From: Streptomyces capillispiralis
Lineage (GTDB): Bacteria > Actinomycetota > Actinomycetes > Streptomycetales > Streptomycetaceae
Assembly: GCF_007829875.1 (NCBI RefSeq)
Contig: NZ_VIWV01000001.1
Coordinates: forward strand, 1,240,001 to 1,304,000
Direction: 5' to 3'
Length of the DNA stretch: 64,000 nt
The notes under the pieces were generated by a model, which saw only the letters and a list, made by a program, of their open reading frames with translations, was not told where the DNA came from and ran no database searches. Below are positions 22,778-31,552 of this stretch, in pieces. The position numbers and the translations under genes were made by a program. Every line of letters begins with the position of its first letter. Position 1 is the first letter of the stretch.

Positions 22778-24763
22778 TCACGGCGTGGGCCGCATCCGGA
22801 AGTCGTGGCGCTCCGGCAGCGGTTCGCCGGTGATCTCGGTCCACAGCCGCCCGATGACCTCGTCCCCCTCCCTCAGATCGGCGACCTCGAAGCCCGCGTC
22901 GAAGACGGCGCGGGCCCGGTCCCGCCGCCCCTCGGCGAGCAGCAGCCCGGCCTCGATCAGCCGGAACCGGCCACGGGTCCGGGTGGCCGGGTCCAGCCGC
23001 TCCCATACGGCCCGCGCCTCCCCGGCACGCCCGACGGCGAGCAGCGCCTCGACCGCCTCCCGGCCGAGCGCGGCGGCGAGCGCCGCCCACTCACCGTCCT
23101 CGTCACCCCCGTCACCCCCGTCACCGTGGGCGCCGCGGTCGCGGCAGAGGTCGTCGAAGGCCTCCGCGTACCGTTCGGCGGCCCGCTCGGGGTGGCGCTC
23201 CTCCTGGTCGGCGACGGCGAGGCAGCGCAGCAGCGGCCAGCGCGCGGGAGCGTCCCGCAGGCCCCGTTCCCAACTGCGCACCGCCTGCGCCCGGTCGCCG
23301 GCGTGCCACTGGGCGACCCCGAGGTGGTATTCGGCGAGCGGCGTCGCGGGGGCCGTCTCCAGCATGTCCCGCCAGGGCCGGGCGACGAGCGTGCCACCGG
23401 GCGGGCGGCCGACGGGCCGCTCGGGGAGGGAGCCGGCCCGCAGCAGGTGCAGCCAGGGTTCCTGTTCCTCGCCCAGGGTGCTCTCCTCGAAGGGCGTGCC
23501 GGGCAGCTTCCAGCCGGCGCGCAGCACCTCCAGCGCGCCCCAGCCGGAGCCGGCCGCGAGCCGCTCGCCGGGTTCGGTGTCGGCGTACGGCCGCCAGGCC
23601 GCGTAGGCGGCGTCGACCGCGGCGCGCGGCAGCGCCGCTTCGAGCCGGTTCTCCGCCTCTGCCCGTACGTCGGCCCACTCCCCCTCGGGGCGCGCGGCGA
23701 ACGGCCCGTACGCCTCCAGCCAGGACACCTCGTCCTCGGCGTCCAGCCGGACGTGCTCCAACTGGGTGCGGGCCAGGCCCGCCTGGATCTCGCAGTAGCC
23801 GCCGGTGCCGGGCTCGGTGAGCCACTGCTGCCAGCGCCGCCCGCCGGGGCCCCGGCCCCACACGAAAAGCTTCCGGCCGCGCAGCACGTCGGTGGAGGTC
23901 TGCACCAGCCCGTGGCCGTCGGCGTCCAGCGCGGCGATCCAGCGCCGGTGCCGCTCGGGGACCTCGTAGAAGTAGTCGGCGGCGTAGGTGCTGTTCGGCG
24001 GGTACGTGCGGTCGACGCCGTCGTACACCGGGACGGGTACGCGGCGCAGCCGGCGCTCGTAGCCGAAGTGCCAGGCCTCGTCCGCCGGGGCGAGGACGCG
24101 GCAGTCCTCGGGGACGGCGATGTTGGACCACCAGTACGCCGGCACCGGCTTCTCGTGCGGATTGCGGATCCGGACGCCGACGTGGAGGAAGTCGGAGCCG
24201 TCCGGCAGCCACAGGTCGACCTGGAAGGGCAGGTCGCGCAGGCGCTCCCACTCCCACAGCCGGAGCATCTCCCCGCCGTCGGGGGCGGGGACGCGGGCGG
24301 CGTGCACGGGTGAGCAGGACAGGGTGGTGTGGCCGGTGGCGCCGATGTTCCATTCGACGCCGCCGGAGAACCAGGCGCCGTTGAGGGCGAAGTTGGCGGG
24401 CTGGAACACCGGGTTGCGGTAGAGGAGTTCGCGGCCGGTGGGCCGGTGGACGAGGGAGGCGATCCGGCCGCCGAGCCCGGGCAGCACGGTCGCCCGCAGC
24501 CGGTCGTTCTCGATCACCAGGGCGTCGACCGTGCGGGGTTCGCGCCGCCGGTCGTAGCCGTCGCGGACGCGCACGGGCAGCAGGCTGTGCAGGGGTGCGT
24601 AGCCGATCTGCCGGGCCATGTCGCGCGGCAGGCCGGCCTTGTCGCGGTCCTCTACGCGGTGCGTCTCGTCGAGGGGGCGCAGTGGGGGCAGCGGGTTGTC
24701 CCGGCCGAGGTGTGCGGCGGGCAGCGTCAGAACCTCATGTCGGATCGTCGTCACGATCTCCAT
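22778..24763 (-). CDS. DUF5107 protein with TPR-like C-terminal region
   Basis: 661 residues from ATG 24763 (MEIVTTIRHEVLTLPAAHLG); a longer open frame runs into the arginase gene out of frame and is not used. Residues ~30-330 are the DUF5107 beta-sandwich (DALVIENDRLRATVLPGLGG, RIASLVHRPTGRELLYRNPV, SGGVEWNIGATGHTT, VRIRNPHEKPVPAYWWSNIA), a galactose-mutarotase-like fold found in carbohydrate proteins. Residues ~430-661 are helical repeats (LAEYHLGVAQWHAGDRAQAV, CLAVADQEERHPERAAERYA, GRAGEARAVWERLDP) like tetratricopeptides. No signal peptide. It may act on a sugar in the cytoplasm; the substrate is unknown. It runs with the arginase-like gene, 40 bases upstream. Confidence 0.85.
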   Translation of the reverse strand: MEIVTTIRHEVLTLPAAHLGRDNPLPPLRPLDETHRVEDRDKAGLPRDMARQIGYAPLHSLLPVRVRDGYDRRREPRTVDALVIENDRLRATVLPGLGGRIASLVHRPTGRELLYRNPVFQPANFALNGAWFSGGVEWNIGATGHTTLSCSPVHAARVPAPDGGEMLRLWEWERLRDLPFQVDLWLPDGSDFLHVGVRIRNPHEKPVPAYWWSNIAVPEDCRVLAPADEAWHFGYERRLRRVPVPVYDGVDRTYPPNSTYAADYFYEVPERHRRWIAALDADGHGLVQTSTDVLRGRKLFVWGRGPGGRRWQQWLTEPGTGGYCEIQAGLARTQLEHVRLDAEDEVSWLEAYGPFAARPEGEWADVRAEAENRLEAALPRAAVDAAYAAWRPYADTEPGERLAAGSGWGALEVLRAGWKLPGTPFEESTLGEEQEPWLHLLRAGSLPERPVGRPPGGTLVARPWRDMLETAPATPLAEYHLGVAQWHAGDRAQAVRSWERGLRDAPARWPLLRCLAVADQEERHPERAAERYAEAFDDLCRDRGAHGDGGDGGDEDGEWAALAAALGREAVEALLAVGRAGEARAVWERLDPATRTRGRFRLIEAGLLLAEGRRDRARAVFDAGFEVADLREGDEVIGRLWTEITGEPLPERHDFRMRPTP

Positions 24764-24803
24764 GGAAGCCGCCGCGGGCCCGCCTGAACAGGTGCGGAAG
24801 GCG

Positions 24804-25703
24804 TCAGGTTCGCCCGAAGGCCGCCACCACGGTGTCGGCGAGCAGGGCCCCGGCCGTGGCGTCCGGGTCGAGGTCGGGGTCGTAGATGGTGACCGTGAGG
24901 CCGGCGCAGTGCGGTGAGGTGAGCAACGGGCGCAGCAGGGCGAGGAGTTCGCCGGGGTGCAGGCCGTCCGGGTCGGGGCTGTCGACCGCGGGCATGACGG
25001 ACGGGTCGAGGACGTCGGCGTCCAGGTGCACCCAGAAGCCGTCGAGTCCCGGCGCGGCATAGGACTGTGCGGTGGTGCGGGCGAGCGCGTCGGCACCCCA
25101 TTCCCGCAGGTCCCCGACGGTGACGACGGGGATCTTCAGGGCGGCGAGTTCGGCGCGCTCCTCCTCGAAGTAGTCGCGGATGCCGAAGAACCGCACGTCC
25201 TCGTCGCGCAGGTAGGGCCGGAGTCCTTCCAGGTCGGTGAGGTCCTCCTGGCCGCGCCCGGTGGCCAGGGCGACCTCCTCGCCGCCGGCCGCCCCGATGC
25301 CGTCCGAGTTGCCGGGGTGGCGGAAGTCAGGGGAGGCGTCCACCGCGACCAGCCCGTACCGTCCGAGGCGGCGCAGCGCGAGCGAGGCGCCGAGCTGGAC
25401 GGAGCAGTCGCCGCCGAGGACGACGGTCAGGTCACCGGCGCGCACATGGTGTTCGACGCGGTCGGCGAGCTTGCGGGTGTAGGAGGCGAGGGCGGCGGCG
25501 TTGAAGACGCCGTCGCCCTCCTGCCAGTCGCCCCGGTCGTAGCGCGGCGGCACGACCACCCCACCCTCCACGGCCTTCAGCCGCTGGACGATCCGCTGTT
25601 CACGCAGTGCGCCGGCCAGCTTGTGGCAGCCGGGCACGGTGCCGGGGGCGGGCGGACGCAGGCCCAGGTTGGAGGGGGCGTCCACCACGACGATGTTCCG
25701 CAT
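24804..25703 (-). CDS. arginase/agmatinase-fold protein with two metal His ligands replaced
   Basis: 299 residues from ATG 25703 (MRNIVVVDAPSNLGLRPPAP), with GAGG nine bases upstream; an ATG three codons earlier is possible. The ureohydrolase fold is clear: DLTVVLGGDCSVQLGASLAL, YGLVAVDASPDFRHPGN and GFWVHLDADVLDPSVMPAVD. Active arginases have GGDH, DAHxD and DxDxxDP. Here the first His is Cys (GGDCS), the second is Ser (DASPD), and only the third motif is intact. Two metals are unlikely to be held normally, so urea-forming activity is doubtful. It may be a relative with another reaction, or a binding protein. Confidence 0.8.
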   Translation of the reverse strand: MRNIVVVDAPSNLGLRPPAPGTVPGCHKLAGALREQRIVQRLKAVEGGVVVPPRYDRGDWQEGDGVFNAAALASYTRKLADRVEHHVRAGDLTVVLGGDCSVQLGASLALRRLGRYGLVAVDASPDFRHPGNSDGIGAAGGEEVALATGRGQEDLTDLEGLRPYLRDEDVRFFGIRDYFEEERAELAALKIPVVTVGDLREWGADALARTTAQSYAAPGLDGFWVHLDADVLDPSVMPAVDSPDPDGLHPGELLALLRPLLTSPHCAGLTVTIYDPDLDPDATAGALLADTVVAAFGRT

Positions 25704-25783
25704 GCGGATCATCCTCGCCCACGGGGTGTTCGGTCTTCAACGACCTTGCGCGGGAGGGCACCTGTCCGTCCCCGCGTGGGGCG

Positions 25784-26341
25784 TCAGCCGGAGGCGGCCG
25801 TCATCTCCCGGGTGATCGCCCAGCGTTGGTGGTCGCGCCAGGCCCCGTCGATGAACAGCATCTTCGGCGAGAAGCCCTCCAGGCGGAAACCGCAGGCGCG
25901 GGCCAGGGCGATGGAGGCGGCGTTGGCGGGCTGCACGTTGATCTCCAGCCGGTGCAGCCCCATCGGGCCGAAGGCGTGGCGCACCACCAGGTCCAGCCCC
26001 TCGCGCATCAGTCCGCGCCCCGCCGCGTGCGCGAAGGCTCCGTAGCCCAGCGCACCGGACTGGAAGCCGCCCTCGACGATGTTGTTGATGTTGATGAAGC
26101 CGGCGAGGGCGCCGTCCGCCTCCTTCTCGCAGACCAGGAAGCCCGCCTTGGTCGGGTCCTCGATCAGCCGCGCCGCGTACGCGGCGTACGCCCCGGGGCT
26201 GTCCGGCGGGAACAGCCAGGGGTGGTGCAGGTCCTTGCTCTGCCGGGCGCGCGTGGTGAACTCGGCGCCGTCCGCCGGGGTGAAGTGACGCAGTCCCACG
26301 CGGCGGCCCTCGGCGAGGTAGCGGGAAGCGGAGTGCGGCAT
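25784..26341 (-). CDS. RimJ/RimL-type GNAT N-acetyltransferase
   Basis: 185 residues. The GNAT fold is seen in GLRHFTPADGAEFTTRARQS, AGFININNIVEGGFQSGALG, YGAFAHAAGRGLMREGLDLV (acetyl-CoA loop, GRGLMREG), LHRLEINVQPANAASIALAR and CGFRLEGFSPKMLFIDGAWR. This pattern (EINVQPANAASIALARACGF) is the RimJ/RimL group that acetylates ribosomal or other protein N-termini. It appears to be leaderless. It does not overlap its neighbours, so it probably stands alone. Confidence 0.9.
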   Translation of the reverse strand: MPHSASRYLAEGRRVGLRHFTPADGAEFTTRARQSKDLHHPWLFPPDSPGAYAAYAARLIEDPTKAGFLVCEKEADGALAGFININNIVEGGFQSGALGYGAFAHAAGRGLMREGLDLVVRHAFGPMGLHRLEINVQPANAASIALARACGFRLEGFSPKMLFIDGAWRDHQRWAITREMTAASG

Positions 26342-26347
26342 CCCGCC

Positions 26348-26353
26348 AGCCTA
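26348..26353 (-). promoter_or_regulatory. -10 element TAGGCT for a leaderless GNAT gene
   Basis: On the minus strand TAGGCT is 6 bases from the ATG at 26341. The hexamer is the same as that before the VOC gene. Confidence 0.5.
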
Positions 26354-26406
26354 CGACGGGCCCGCGGCCCGCGCGCGACACCGGATCCCGTCGCCGCCGG
26401 GCGGGC

Positions 26407-27339
26407 TCAGCGCAGTGCCGGCTCGTCCAGGGTCAGGGTCCCCGCCTCCGCGTCGAGTTCCGCCGCCACGCCGAAGGCCACGGTGAGCGCGTCGTCGCAG
26501 TGCCCGAACCCGAACTGTTCGGCCACCGGCACACCGAGGCCGCCGAGCCGGTCGGCGAGCATCGCCCGCACCCCGTCGTACGGCTCGCAGCGCGCCCAGG
26601 ATCCGAGCAGCAGCCCGGCGACCCCGTCCAGCCAGCCCGCCCGCAGCAGCTGGGTGAGGCAGCGGTCGAGCCGGTAGGTCTCCTCCCCCACGTCCTCCAG
26701 GCACAGCAGTCCACCGCGCGCGGAGGGTCTGGCGTGCGGGGTGCCGAGGTCGGCGGCGAGGAGGGAGAGGCAGCCCCCGAGAGTGATCCCGCGCGCCCGC
26801 CCCGGGACGAGCGCGGTGCCGTCGGAGCGGACGGTGCGGACCGTCTCGGGCGTGAAGAGGGTGGCCTTGAGATGCTCCTGGGCCCGCGCGCTCTTCACGA
26901 AGTCGACGCCCGCCGCCATCGGCCCGTGCAGGGTGACGAGACCGAGCCGGACCGCGAACGCCTCGTGCAGCGCGGTGATGTCGCTGAACCCGACGAACAC
27001 CTTCGGCCCGGCCGCCCGCATCGCCGGCCAGTCCAGCAGGTCGACCATGCGCTGCACGCCGTAGCCGCCGCGGGCGCAGATCACCGCGTCGACCGCCGGG
27101 TCGCACCAGGCGGCCTGGAGGTCGGCGGCCCGGTCGGCGTCGCTGCCCGCCAGGTAGCCGAACTCACCGTGCCGGTCCAGCACATGGGGGGCCGCCACCG
27201 CGTCGAGGTCCCAGCCGCGCAGCACGTCCAGCCCGGCCTGGAGCCGCTCCTCGGGCACCGGGCCGCTGGGCGCGACGACGGCCACCCGGGCGCCGGGCGC
27301 CAGCCGGGCCGGCCGGCGCAGCGCTCGTACCCCGCTCAC
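26407..27339 (-). CDS. LD-carboxypeptidase (peptidase family S66)
   Basis: 310 residues from a GTG that overlaps the S9 peptidase stop as GTGA. ARVAVVAPSGPVPEERL opens the fold; AVICARGGYGVQRMVDLLD, KVFVGFSDITALHEAFAVRL (catalytic Ser of GFSD), GGLLCLEDVGEETYRLDRCL (Glu) and EQFGFGHCDDALTVAFG (His) give the S66 Ser-Glu-His triad. S66 enzymes remove the terminal D-alanine from the murein tetrapeptide in the cytoplasm, or cleave microcin-like peptides. It is the last gene of the peptidase operon. Confidence 0.93.
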   Translation of the reverse strand: MSGVRALRRPARLAPGARVAVVAPSGPVPEERLQAGLDVLRGWDLDAVAAPHVLDRHGEFGYLAGSDADRAADLQAAWCDPAVDAVICARGGYGVQRMVDLLDWPAMRAAGPKVFVGFSDITALHEAFAVRLGLVTLHGPMAAGVDFVKSARAQEHLKATLFTPETVRTVRSDGTALVPGRARGITLGGCLSLLAADLGTPHARPSARGGLLCLEDVGEETYRLDRCLTQLLRAGWLDGVAGLLLGSWARCEPYDGVRAMLADRLGGLGVPVAEQFGFGHCDDALTVAFGVAAELDAEAGTLTLDEPALR

Positions 27340-29291
27340 GTGCCGAGCTCCAGGACCGGCACGCCGGGCGGCTTCAGCCCGAACACCTGGGCGTACAGGG
27401 ACAGTTCGGCCTCCAGGGCGCGCACCATCGTCTCCGCCCGCCGGAAGCCGTGCCCCTCGCCCTCGAAGGTGAGGTAGGCGTGCGGCACTCCGCGGCCGGC
27501 CAGTTGGGCCAGGAACCGCTCGCACTGCACGGGCGGGCAGATGACGTCGTCCAGTCCCTGGAGCAGCAGGAAGGGCGCGGTGAGCCGGTCGGCGTGCGCG
27601 GCGGGCGAGCGTTCCGCGTAGCGCTCGGGGACCTCGGCGAGGGGGCCGATCAGGCTCTCCAGGTACCGCGACTCGAAGTCGTGGGTCTCCCCGCTGCCCC
27701 AGCCGGTGAGGTCGAGCACCGGGTAGACGATGGTGCCGCAGGCGTACACGTCGGTCGTGGTGAGCGAGGCGGCCGTGGTCCAGCCGCCGGCGCTGCCGCC
27801 CCGCACGGCGAGCCGGCTCCGGTCGGCGGTGCCCTCGTCGGCGAGGGCCAGCGCGACGGCGGCGCAGTCCTCGACGTCGACCACGCCCCACTGCTCGCGC
27901 AGCCGGTTGCGGTAGGCGCGCCCGTACCCGGTGGAACCGCCGTAGTTGACCTCGGCGACGCCGATGCCGCGCGAGGTGAAGTAGGCGATCTCCAGGTCGA
28001 GCACGAGCGGCACCCGGCCGGTGGGTCCGCCGTGCGCCCAGATCACGTACGGGGGCAGGTCGCCGGCGGGGCCGGTGCAGTCCGGGTGGTGCGGCGGATA
28101 GAGGTGGGCGTGGATCTCGCGGCCGTCGGGTCCGGTGAACGTGCGGACCCGCGGCTCGGGGTAGTAGGCGGGGTCCACGGCGTCCCGATGCGCGGCGCCG
28201 ATCACGCGGGCCCGTCCGGTCCGGGTGTCCAGCTCCACCACCTCGTGGGCGCTGCGCGGTCCGGCCCCGACGGCGACGACCCGCTCGCCGTGCGCCGCGA
28301 GGGAGGGCGAGAACTCGCTCCAGGGTCCGGCGGCGTCGACCACCTCGCCGGTCTCCGGGTCGAGTACGCCGAGCGCGAGGGGGCCCTTGCCGTGCAGGAC
28401 GGCGATCAGGCCGCCGTCCAGCGGGGCGAACCAGCGGTGTCCGAGCTTCCACAGCGGGCCGCCGAACTCCTCCTCGCGCGGGCACAGCGGCTCCCCGTCG
28501 CGGTAGAGGTTCCACCAGCCGGTGCGGTCGCTGCTGTGCAGCAGCCGGCCGTCGTGGGTCCAGTCGGCCTGGGCGACGGACTCCTCGGGTCCGCCGGCCA
28601 CCGTGCGGGCTGCCCCGAGGGTGCCGTCGGGGGTGACGTCGGCGACGAGCAGTTCGGTGCCGTCCCAGGGCATGCGCGGGTGGTCCCAGGCGATCCAGGC
28701 GGCGCGCCTGCCGTCCGGCGACAGCCGCGGTCCGGTGACGAACCGGTGCCGCCCGTCGCTCAGTTCGCGCACCGCGGCGCGGTCCTCGGCGGCGGATCCG
28801 TCCAGCGGTACGGCGGCCAGGACGCGGCGCACGTCACCGGGGCCGTCGCCGGTGAACTCCTCCAGGACGCACCACACCTCGCCGCGTTCGGGCAGCAGGA
28901 CCGGCTCGGCCCAGCGCAGCCCCTGCCCGACCGGGGACACGGGGGTGAGCGGGCGCGGCTCGCCGCCGGGCTCGTACCGGTACAGGCGCTGGTCGGCGAA
29001 GTGCACGAACACCACGAGCGGGCCGCCGTCGTCCCCGACGGTCCCCGCCCAGGGGAGGCCGCCGTACTCGATGACCCGGCTGCGCACGTTCCACGGCGCG
29101 GGCAGGACGGACTGCTCGGTGCCGTCGGCGCGGCGCCGCACCAGGGTGCGGCGGCCGGCCTCGGCGGGCCGGGGCTCGGTCCACCACACCTCGTCCCCGA
29201 CGAACCGCGCGAACTCCGGGCTGCCGTCGTGGGCCGCGGCGGTGGCCGCGTCGATGGGCGAGGGCCACTCGCCGTACGCCAGGGTCTGCAC
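27336..29291 (-). CDS. S9 family prolyl oligopeptidase-type serine peptidase
   Basis: 651 residues from the GTG at 29291 (VQTLAYGEWPSPIDAATAAA), just after GGGGGAG; a GTG 12 bases upstream is also possible. Residues ~15-390 form a beta-propeller with WD-like blades (FVTGPRLSPDGRRAAWIAWD, VAQADWTHDGRLLHSSDRTG). The alpha/beta hydrolase domain holds YVIWAHGGPTGR, LAVRGGSAGGWTTAASLTTT (nucleophile Ser), LQGLDDVICPP (Asp) and EGEGHGFRRAETM (His). It cuts short peptides in the cytoplasm; no signal peptide is present. It follows the M20 gene by 16 bases. Confidence 0.94.
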   Translation of the reverse strand: MQTLAYGEWPSPIDAATAAAHDGSPEFARFVGDEVWWTEPRPAEAGRRTLVRRRADGTEQSVLPAPWNVRSRVIEYGGLPWAGTVGDDGGPLVVFVHFADQRLYRYEPGGEPRPLTPVSPVGQGLRWAEPVLLPERGEVWCVLEEFTGDGPGDVRRVLAAVPLDGSAAEDRAAVRELSDGRHRFVTGPRLSPDGRRAAWIAWDHPRMPWDGTELLVADVTPDGTLGAARTVAGGPEESVAQADWTHDGRLLHSSDRTGWWNLYRDGEPLCPREEEFGGPLWKLGHRWFAPLDGGLIAVLHGKGPLALGVLDPETGEVVDAAGPWSEFSPSLAAHGERVVAVGAGPRSAHEVVELDTRTGRARVIGAAHRDAVDPAYYPEPRVRTFTGPDGREIHAHLYPPHHPDCTGPAGDLPPYVIWAHGGPTGRVPLVLDLEIAYFTSRGIGVAEVNYGGSTGYGRAYRNRLREQWGVVDVEDCAAVALALADEGTADRSRLAVRGGSAGGWTTAASLTTTDVYACGTIVYPVLDLTGWGSGETHDFESRYLESLIGPLAEVPERYAERSPAAHADRLTAPFLLLQGLDDVICPPVQCERFLAQLAGRGVPHAYLTFEGEGHGFRRAETMVRALEAELSLYAQVFGLKPPGVPVLELGT

Positions 29292-29307
29292 TGTCTCCCC
29301 CACTCGT

Positions 29308-30612
29308 TCAGGCCGTCCGCAGGAACCGGTCGAGGACATGGACGCCGAAGTGCAGCGCCTCGACGGGGACGCGCTCGTCGACCCCGTGGAAGAGGGCCTG
29401 GTAGTCGAAGCCCTCGGGCAGCTTCAGCGGCGCGAACCCGTAGCCGGTGATGCCCAGCCGGGAGAACTGCTTGGCGTCGGTGCCGCCCGACATGCAGTAC
29501 GGCACCACGTGTCCCTCGGGGGCGAACGCCTCGACCGCGGCCCGCATCCGGGCGAACGTCGGCGAGTCCACCGGTGCCTGGAGGGCCACTTCGCGGTGCT
29601 GGAACTCCCAGTCGACGTCCGGCCCGGTGAGCTGGTCCATGGTGGCGCGGAACTCGTCCTCGACGCCGGACAGATACCGTCCGTCGACGTGTGCCACGGC
29701 CTCGCCCGGAATCACGTTGATCTTGTAGCCGGCGTCCAGCATGGTCGGGTTGGCGCTGTTGCGGACCGTGGACTCGACCAGCTTCCCGGCGGTGCCCAGC
29801 TTGTCCAGCAGGGCGTCCACGTCGGACAGGTCGGTCTCGATGCCGTACACGGCGGCGAGTTCGGTGAGCGCGGCCCGCACCGTCGGGGTGAGCCGCAGCG
29901 GCCACTCGTGCTCGCCGATGCGGGTGATGGCGGCGGCGAGACGGGTCACCGCGTTCTCCCGGTTGACCTTGGAGCCGTGGCCGGCCCGGCCGCGGGCGGT
30001 GAGCTTCAGCCAGGCCGTGCCGCGCTCGCCGGCCGCGATCGGGTAGAGCTGCCGCCCGTCGCCGTCGTGGAAGGTGAACGCGCCCGACTCGCTGACGCCC
30101 TCGGTGCAGCCCTCGAAGAGGTGGGCGTGCCGGTCGGCGAGGAAGCCGGAGCCGTCCTCGGCGCTGGCCTCCTCGTCGGCGGTGAACGCGATCACCACGT
30201 CGCGCCGGGGCCGGACGCCCTCGCGGGCCCAGGCCCGCACCACGGCGAGGATCATCGCGTCCATGTTCTTCATGTCGACGGCGCCGCGGCCCCAGACGAC
30301 CCCGTCGCGGACCTCCCCGGAGAAGGGGTGCACGCTCCAGTCGGCGGCCTCGGCCGGGACGACGTCCAGGTGGCCGTGGACGAGCAGCGCGTCCGCCGAC
30401 GGGTCGGTGCCCTCCAGGCGGGCGACCACGTTGGTGCGTCCGGGGGTGCGCTCCAGGAGGACCGGTTCCAGGCCGGCCTCGGCGAGCCGTGCGGCGGCGT
30501 ACTCGGCGGCCGGCCGCTCCCGGCAGTCGCCGCCGCCCCTGTTGGTCGTGTCGATCCGGATCAGGTCCGACGTGAACGTCACGACCTCGTCCAGGGCCCG
30601 CTCGTCAGCCAT
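29308..30612 (-). CDS. M20/M25/M40 family metallopeptidase
   Basis: 434 residues from ATG 30612, overlapping the M55 gene end by 8 bases. ALLVHGHLDVVPAEAADWSV (metal His and Asp), VWGRGAVDMKNMDAMILAVV (bridging Asp), VVIAFTADEEASAEDGSGFL (Glu pair) and CMSGGTDAKQF are typical dinuclear M20 sites, and GRAGHGS lies in the dimerisation lid domain. Substrates can be dipeptides or N-acyl amino acids. Position in the operon suggests hydrolysis of peptides released by its neighbours. Confidence 0.93.
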   Translation of the reverse strand: MADERALDEVVTFTSDLIRIDTTNRGGGDCRERPAAEYAAARLAEAGLEPVLLERTPGRTNVVARLEGTDPSADALLVHGHLDVVPAEAADWSVHPFSGEVRDGVVWGRGAVDMKNMDAMILAVVRAWAREGVRPRRDVVIAFTADEEASAEDGSGFLADRHAHLFEGCTEGVSESGAFTFHDGDGRQLYPIAAGERGTAWLKLTARGRAGHGSKVNRENAVTRLAAAITRIGEHEWPLRLTPTVRAALTELAAVYGIETDLSDVDALLDKLGTAGKLVESTVRNSANPTMLDAGYKINVIPGEAVAHVDGRYLSGVEDEFRATMDQLTGPDVDWEFQHREVALQAPVDSPTFARMRAAVEAFAPEGHVVPYCMSGGTDAKQFSRLGITGYGFAPLKLPEGFDYQALFHGVDERVPVEALHFGVHVLDRFLRTA

Positions 30613-31438
30613 ACTGCTCCTCCACCGCGGCCGAGGCGATCGTGGTGACCGCCTTGAAGGTGCGGATCCCGTCGTACATGGTCCCGCTGGTGTACGCCAC
30701 CTTCCGCTCACCGGTGCGGGTGACTCCCGGCACGACGGTGGCGGCCATCGCCAGGTGCTCGGCGTCGAACTCCACGGCGACCGTGAACGGCCCGCCGTCC
30801 ACGGGCTCCCGGCGCACCGCGAGCGCGGCCGCCTCCTTGGCGGCCGCGCGGATGTCGGCGGCGGTGCGGGCCGGTGTGCGGCACACGGCCGCGTACCGCG
30901 ACACATGGTCCTTGACGGCGACCTTCAGCGCCTCGGGGGCGTAGCCGAGGGCGTCCTCGCAGGCGACGTCGTCACCCGTGACGAGGACCACCGGCACCCC
31001 GTACTCGGCGACCACGTGCGCGTTCAGCAGTCCCTCGCTGGCGCGTACGTCGTCGACCCACACGCCGGTGATGGAGTTGGCGAGGAAGGTGTGGGCGAGG
31101 ACGCCCTCCATGCCGGCGCCGGCGTGGTAGCCGATGAAGGCGATGCCGTCGACGTCGCCGTGCTGCACGCCCTCCACCATGGAGAGGGACTTGTGCCGGC
31201 CGGTGAGCATCTCGGCCCGGTCGTCCAGCTGTTCCAGCAGCAGGTTGCGCATGGTCCAGTGGGCCTCGTTGATGAGCACCCCGTCGGCGCCGCCGTCGAA
31301 GAAGCCCTGGACGGCGGCGTTGACGTCCGAGGTGAACATCGACCGGCACCGCTCCCACTGGGGAGTCCCCGGCAGCACGTCGGCCGGCCAGGTGACACCG
31401 GTGGCGCCCTCCATGTCGGCGCTGATGAGGATCTTCAT
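30605..31438 (-). CDS. M55 family D-aminopeptidase (DppA-like)
   Basis: 277 residues from ATG 31438 (MKILISADMEGATGVTWPAD). SADMEG is the Zn ligand motif of DppA; further sites are GADGVLINEAHWTMRNLLLE, FIGYHAGAGMEGVLAHTF and VLVTGDDVACEDALGY. DppA of B. subtilis is a decameric Zn D-aminopeptidase that releases D-Ala from peptides. It is the first gene of the four-gene peptidase set, so the operon probably starts here. A perfect DnaA-type 9-mer lies ~41 bases upstream. No strong ribosome site was seen. Confidence 0.93.
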   Translation of the reverse strand: MKILISADMEGATGVTWPADVLPGTPQWERCRSMFTSDVNAAVQGFFDGGADGVLINEAHWTMRNLLLEQLDDRAEMLTGRHKSLSMVEGVQHGDVDGIAFIGYHAGAGMEGVLAHTFLANSITGVWVDDVRASEGLLNAHVVAEYGVPVVLVTGDDVACEDALGYAPEALKVAVKDHVSRYAAVCRTPARTAADIRAAAKEAAALAVRREPVDGGPFTVAVEFDAEHLAMAATVVPGVTRTGERKVAYTSGTMYDGIRTFKAVTTIASAAVEEQYG

Positions 31439-31478
31439 GCGGCACACGCTACGTGCTTCGGCGGATTTCCGGCCAGCC

Positions 31479-31487
31479 TGTGGATAA
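31479..31487 (-). other. DnaA-box-like 9-mer TTATCCACA
   Basis: The minus strand reads TTATCCACA, the classic DnaA box, about 40 bases upstream of the M55 gene. A single box is not an origin but can be a regulatory site. The nine bases are AT-rich for this genome, so chance is not the first explanation. Confidence 0.4.
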
Positions 31488-31490
31488 CTC

Positions 31491-31510
31491 CCACCGGTCC
31501 AGACCGGTGG
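31491..31510 (-). terminator. 8-bp hairpin after the methyltransferase
   Basis: CCACCGGT and ACCGGTGG pair with a 4-base loop, 43 bases after the methyltransferase stop. No U-run. Confidence 0.5.
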
Positions 31511-31552
31511 CGGGCCCCTGCGGTACCGCGCCGGGCCCGCCGGCCCGGGAAT

